Below, one piece after another: positions 33,111 to 36,300 of a DNA stretch of 36,300 nucleotides. The position numbers and the translations under genes are program-made. The notes beneath the pieces were generated by a model. That model worked only from the letters and a program-made list of their open reading frames with translations. It did not search any database and was not told the origin of the DNA. Source of the stretch: an uncultured Pelagibacteraceae bacterium (GTDB lineage: Bacteria > Pseudomonadota > Alphaproteobacteria > Pelagibacterales > AG-422-B15); assembly GCA_902584215.1 (NCBI GenBank), contig CACHYW010000010.1:1-36300 (forward strand), in the 5' to 3' direction. How positions within the stretch are numbered: the first letter of the stretch is position 1; every line of letters begins with the position of its first letter.

Positions 33111-33475
33111 ATCTTTAGATTAGGTTTAAATTTTCTTGTCTTATTTTTATCATTGATTGCAATGTATGAAAATTCCCCCACTGCTACATCAACTTCTTTT
33201 TGATTCATTTCAGATCTTTTTGCAGTAATTTTAAAAATCATTTTGGATTGCTTAACACCAACTACAGATCCATAAACATTAATAAATTTACCAACGTGCA
33301 TTGGGTTTTTGTATTTAACTTTTGACTCAACAAGTACTGCATTGCCCTTTGATACCAATTGGGTCATGTAAATTCCTGCGTGCGCCATTTGTTTTACTAC
33401 CCAAGCTCCATGTGCTGTGCCATAAGGATTGCTATCTGGTGGTTGGCAAATATTTCTAATAATGAGCTTATCCAT
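33107..33475 (-). CDS. YciA-like hot-dog acyl-CoA thioesterase family protein lacking the catalytic Asp
   Basis: The 122-residue hot-dog protein aligns end to end with YciA: LIIRNICQPPDSNPYGTAHGAWVVKQM matches LVLRTLAMPADTNANGDIFGGWLMSQM, and VKYKNPMHVGKFINVYG matches the MTFLRPVAVGDVVCCYA region. YciA enzymes hydrolyse acyl-CoA esters, using an Asp just after the helix start (SQMD). Here the position is Ala31 (KQMAHAG), so normal thioesterase activity is doubtful. It overlaps the upstream VanZ-like gene by 8 nt. Confidence 0.82.
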   Translation of the reverse strand: MDKLIIRNICQPPDSNPYGTAHGAWVVKQMAHAGIYMTQLVSKGNAVLVESKVKYKNPMHVGKFINVYGSVVGVKQSKMIFKITAKRSEMNQKEVDVAVGEFSYIAINDKNKTRKFKPNLKI

Positions 33476-33830
33476 AATTTTTTCTATAATAGTTTATTAA
33501 ATATATCGCTGACAAACAACCAACTATATTTGCAATTCCTTCCATCATCACAAAATCGCGAAAAGGAATAAAAAAATGTATAAACTCAATAAAAACACTT
33601 GTGACCAGAGCCAGGCTAATGCCAAATACAAAATCATTGTTTTTATTGTTAGCCAACTGTGCCAGGGCGCCAAGTATGAAAAATGAGATAAAGTGTATTC
33701 CATAATCACTAATTAAATTTGCCACTTCTCTTACTGTAGAGTCAACGGGCACAGGTCGCACATATGAGTAATAAAGATAAAATAAATAAAAAAAGAAGAT
33801 TAGTCGCAGAGGATTTGCTAAAATGCTCAT
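33468..33830 (-). CDS. VanZ-like family membrane protein
   Basis: The 120-residue protein has four hydrophobic segments. It has the VanZ pattern of a helix with DYGIHFISFFILGAL, then VTSVFIEFIHFFIPFRDFVMMEGIANIVGCLSA (family: E..Q.f.p.R...+.D...N..G). VanZ proteins are small inner-membrane proteins, one of which gives low teicoplanin resistance; most have no known role. It forms a two-gene unit with the YciA-like gene. The Gln usually found in the ExxQ motif is His here. Confidence 0.75.
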   Translation of the reverse strand: MSILANPLRLIFFFYLFYLYYSYVRPVPVDSTVREVANLISDYGIHFISFFILGALAQLANNKNNDFVFGISLALVTSVFIEFIHFFIPFRDFVMMEGIANIVGCLSAIYLINYYRKNYG

Positions 33831-33856
33831 GAACGTACTATAAGTTTATATATAAA

Positions 33857-34534
33857 ATGAGCAATATATTAATCATAGGAGCTAATCGAGGTCTGGGACT
33901 TGAGTTTGTAAAGCAATACAACAATACAAACCATAATATCATTGCAACTACTCGAAATAAAGAGAACTCAACAGAGTTGAATGAAGTTAATAATATCGAT
34001 GTCGCTGAACTTGACTTAACTTCTGATGCAAGCGTGAATAATTTTGTAACAAGTATCGGGTCTCAAAAAATTGACATACTCATTCACAACGCAGGAATTT
34101 TTAGTGACGAGCAATTAAAAGAAGATCTTGATATAGATGTCTGGATGAATGAGATGAGAATAAATGCTGTGATACCTATAATTCTTGCACGAAAATTAAA
34201 AAATAACTTAAAAATGGGGTCTGATAAGAAAGTGGTTTTTATATCTAGTCAAATGGGAAGCATTGATGATAATTACTCTGGTAGATTTTATTTTTATCGC
34301 TCATCAAAATCAGCTCTTAATTCTGCGGCAAAAAGTTTATCTATAGATTGGAAAGAAGATGGTATATCTGTCCTAATTTTGCACCCAGGATGGGTAAAAA
34401 CAGATATGGGTGGCACAAGTGCCAAATTAGACATACCAGAGAGCATTACTCAAATGATCAATGTTATAAATGAACTAAATCTCGATAACTCTGGCTCATT
34501 TTTAAATTATGAAGGAAAAAAGCTTGAATGGTAA
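33857..34534 (+). CDS. Short-chain dehydrogenase/reductase (SDR)
   Basis: The 225-residue protein has the cofactor motif IGANRGLGLEFV (residues 6-17), HNAG near residue 78, and the YxxxK catalytic pair as YRSSK near residue 150, with Ser in FISSQMGS. It resembles C-factor/CsgA-type SDRs, which often have a GANRGLGL motif. Substrate is unknown. Its stop overlaps the start of the PPOX gene (ATGGTAA). Confidence 0.92.
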   Translation: MSNILIIGANRGLGLEFVKQYNNTNHNIIATTRNKENSTELNEVNNIDVAELDLTSDASVNNFVTSIGSQKIDILIHNAGIFSDEQLKEDLDIDVWMNEMRINAVIPIILARKLKNNLKMGSDKKVVFISSQMGSIDDNYSGRFYFYRSSKSALNSAAKSLSIDWKEDGISVLILHPGWVKTDMGGTSAKLDIPESITQMINVINELNLDNSGSFLNYEGKKLEW

Positions 34535-35154
34535 AAGATCATACACACGATAAACCTGATTTCTATAATGATCTTGATAAGACTTATGAAAATATTTGGG
34601 ATCAACTCATAATTGGTAAATCAAAGTCAAAATCTGAATTACATCAAGGTTATGTTTCAACATTTAATGACTCATTTCCATCGATTAGAACAGTAGTACT
34701 CAGACATGTTGATAAGAAAAATAATACCATAAGTTTTCATACGGATATCCGATCCAGTAAAATTGATGAAATCAAAAAAAATAATGCAGTAACCATGCTG
34801 TTTTACGATCATGGCAAAAAGATACAAATTAAAGTATCGGGAAAAGCTGAAATCAATCATAAAAACGATAAAGCAAAATTAGCCTGGGATAACTCAAGGT
34901 CATTTAGTAAAAAATGTTATGTTGTTGAAAAGGCACCTGGAACCCCCTCAGATGAACCAACTTCAGGGTACCTGCCAGAGCATGAAAACGAACTGCCGGA
35001 CGATGATCTTTTACAAAACGGTTACAACAACTTTACTTTAGTGGAAATTCAAATTCACTCGATTGAGTGGCTTTATTTGCATCGTCAAGGTCATCGCCGA
35101 GCATTGTTTACATCCACAAATGGCAGTTTAAACAAGGAATGGCTAACGCCATAA
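34528..35154 (+). CDS. Pyridoxamine 5'-phosphate oxidase-like (PPOX) flavoprotein
   Basis: The 208-residue split-barrel protein has the FMN-binding pattern of the PPOX family: PSIRTVVLRHVDKKNNTISFHTDIRSSKIDEI, then AVTMLFYDHGKKIQIKVSGKA. The C-terminal half has VEIQIHSIEWLYLHRQGHRRALF, matching the PdxH-like C-terminal segment. It may oxidise pyridoxamine phosphate or reduce a flavin- or F420-type substrate; the family is broad. The start overlaps the SDR stop by 7 nt, so they form an operon. Confidence 0.85.
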   Translation: MVKDHTHDKPDFYNDLDKTYENIWDQLIIGKSKSKSELHQGYVSTFNDSFPSIRTVVLRHVDKKNNTISFHTDIRSSKIDEIKKNNAVTMLFYDHGKKIQIKVSGKAEINHKNDKAKLAWDNSRSFSKKCYVVEKAPGTPSDEPTSGYLPEHENELPDDDLLQNGYNNFTLVEIQIHSIEWLYLHRQGHRRALFTSTNGSLNKEWLTP

Positions 35155-35190
35155 TAGTGTCTAAATAAAGCAAGAAAAGGTTAAATAGTT

Positions 35191-36027
35191 TTGAAATATT
35201 TGTCAGAAAATAGATATAAAGGAGAGATAAAAGGTTTGGTATTAGACTGGAGTGGAACTACTGCTGACGCATACGTGATTGCTCCAACTATAGTGTTTGT
35301 TGAGGTTTTTAAGAAACAAAAGGTTGTAATCTCCATGGAAGAGGCAAGAGAACCCATGGGTTTACGAAAAGATTTACATATAAAAGCACTCACAGAGAAC
35401 GCTGAAATAAGAAAGCGCTGGAACATAGTACATGGTAAAGACCCACAAATGTCTGATGTTGAAAATATGTACGCAGATTTTGTTCCACTGCAGCTTAAAT
35501 GCTTAAAACAATACTCAAAATTATTACCCGGAACAGCAGAAGTAATTAAACGGGTTCAAAATAGCGGTATAAAAGTTGGTTGCACAACTGGTTTTGTGCG
35601 GTCAATGGTTAATATTTTAGAGGAAGAATCAGCAAAACAGGGATATGTCCCTGATGCGTCAGTTGCAGGTGATGATGTTAAAAATGGCGTTCGGCCCCTT
35701 CCCCACATGTTATATAAAAATTTAGATATAATGAATATAGAATCCATTCAATCAGTTATAAAAGTTGATGATACTGTTTCAGGAATTGGAGAAGCAATTA
35801 ATGCTGGTTGTTGGGGTGTTGGTGTAACGCGATATTCGAATTATATGAATATAAATTCCTTAGAAGAAGCTGATGAACTGAGTAAAGAAGAAATTGATAT
35901 GAAACAAGGATATGCAAAAGATCTGCTTTATAAAGCAGGTGCGCATTACGTAATAGAAACTATTGCAGATATCGAGGCCGTTATTTATGATATTAACAAA
36001 AGGCTTTCACGTGGTGAAGGGCCTTAA
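35191..36027 (+). CDS. phnX: Phosphonoacetaldehyde hydrolase (phosphonatase)
   Basis: The 278-residue HAD-superfamily enzyme has the Asp nucleophile at 19 (LVLDWSGTTAD) and the Schiff-base Lys at 60 (EPMGLRKDLH). The 41-residue spacing is the same as D12-K53 in Bacillus cereus PhnX. VAGDDVKNGVRPLPHMLY and VKVDDT-like (IKVDDTVSGI) segments complete the active site. It cleaves phosphonoacetaldehyde to acetaldehyde and phosphate, usually after PhnW acts on 2-aminoethylphosphonate. The start is TTG with AAAAGG about 10 nt upstream; no ATG precedes the conserved region. No phnW lies in the window. Confidence 0.94.
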   Translation: MKYLSENRYKGEIKGLVLDWSGTTADAYVIAPTIVFVEVFKKQKVVISMEEAREPMGLRKDLHIKALTENAEIRKRWNIVHGKDPQMSDVENMYADFVPLQLKCLKQYSKLLPGTAEVIKRVQNSGIKVGCTTGFVRSMVNILEEESAKQGYVPDASVAGDDVKNGVRPLPHMLYKNLDIMNIESIQSVIKVDDTVSGIGEAINAGCWGVGVTRYSNYMNINSLEEADELSKEEIDMKQGYAKDLLYKAGAHYVIETIADIEAVIYDINKRLSRGEGP

Positions 36028-36300
36028 AAGTTGATTACAAATTTTTCTTGTTCCTCTGTTTCAATTGTACCTGGCCGGCAATTCCTTACATGATTTATGC
36101 ATTGGTTTGAATCTAGTCCTAGTGCCTTTAAAATAAGTGAAGCAAACATTCCAGATCTACCTAATCCAGCATAACAATGCAGGTAAACATTTTTATTGAG
36201 TTCTAACTGAGTAACACAATCTCTGATAATTTGACTATATTCATTTTTTTTAATCTGAGCTGGAATACCATAGTTTTTTATGGGCATGCTGTAGGCCCTA
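36024..36300 (-). CDS. Tyrosine / dual-specificity phosphatase, N terminus beyond the window (partial)
   Basis: The readable part has the Cys-x5-Arg phosphatase loop as VYLHCYAGLGRSGMFASLIL, a PIKNYGIP segment similar to the PIPDxGVP element that precedes the loop in CDKN3-like phosphatases, and a VRNCRPGTIET tail (family: vR..RPGav.t..Q). The frame stays open to the window end, so the ATG at 36287 is probably internal and the acid-loop region lies outside. Its stop overlaps phnX by 4 nt tail-to-tail. Protein tyrosine phosphatase or phosphonate/inositol-phosphate phosphatase activity is possible. Confidence 0.82.
   Translation of the reverse strand, partial: RAYSMPIKNYGIPAQIKKNEYSQIIRDCVTQLELNKNVYLHCYAGLGRSGMFASLILKALGLDSNQCINHVRNCRPGTIETEEQEKFVINF

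Overview
The window reads as a chromosomal stretch of a streamlined, AT-rich, free-living alphaproteobacterium, probably marine. Most genes look 25-35% GC by eye, a few are near 20%, and coding density is very high. The alphaproteobacterial signal comes from gene order. One block is mltB-rlpA-dacA/dacC-tmk-holB-metG-tatD, and another is recG divergent from sdhE-mfd. Candidate groups are low-GC lineages such as HIMB59/AEGEAN-169 or SAR116 relatives; I cannot settle this without a phylogeny.

Layout. (1) 1-5.4 kb is surface-glycan synthesis: the tail of a hexapeptide acyltransferase, a Gfo/Idh/MocA dehydrogenase, a DegT-type aminotransferase, a CgeB-like glycosyltransferase, and a GT9 heptosyltransferase-like gene next to a DUF6165 gene. 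An unrecognised, much more GC-rich membrane protein (3314-3739) sits inside this region. (2) 5.0-12.3 kb is an eight-gene minus-strand operon running mltB, rlpA, dac, tmk, holB, metG, tatD, DUF6165, with overlaps or gaps of 0-9 nt. It joins peptidoglycan remodelling to dTMP supply, the clamp loader and translation. (3) 12.3-14.4 kb is a two-gene reverse-transsulfuration operon (cystathionine beta-synthase, then cystathionine gamma-lyase type). (4) 14.4-21.5 kb is mixed metabolism and membrane genes: a Pta/Ptb-type acyltransferase, a saccharopine-dehydrogenase-like reductase, a RodZ-type HTH protein, HPP and DUF2177 membrane proteins, tRNA-Ser(UGA), a BetA-like GMC oxidoreductase, an EamA transporter and YajQ. 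(5) 21.5-28 kb holds alpha-methylacyl-CoA racemase, a shortened mfd, sdhE, recG and DUF502. (6) 28-33 kb holds an amidase, three tandem paralogous membrane proteins, an Mpo1-like protein and two tandem MAPEG proteins. (7) 32.9-33.1 kb is an orphan transcription unit with a near-perfect extended Shine-Dalgarno sequence, a 32-codon ORF or structured RNA, and a strong terminator. (8) 33.1-36.3 kb holds a YciA-like hot-dog protein, a VanZ-like protein, an SDR, a PPOX flavoprotein, phosphonoacetaldehyde hydrolase (phnX), and the C-terminal part of a tyrosine/dual-specificity phosphatase cut by the window edge.

The best leads are four. Mfd has lost about a third of the protein yet keeps its UvrA-contact residues, RNAP-interaction domain and motor. 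The orphan RNA/micro-ORF lies at 32.9-33.1 kb. Two enzymes (RlpA and the YciA-like protein) have lost a family catalytic aspartate. The GC-rich orphan membrane protein lies inside the glycan region. No CRISPR array, insertion sequence, integrase or prophage gene was seen.
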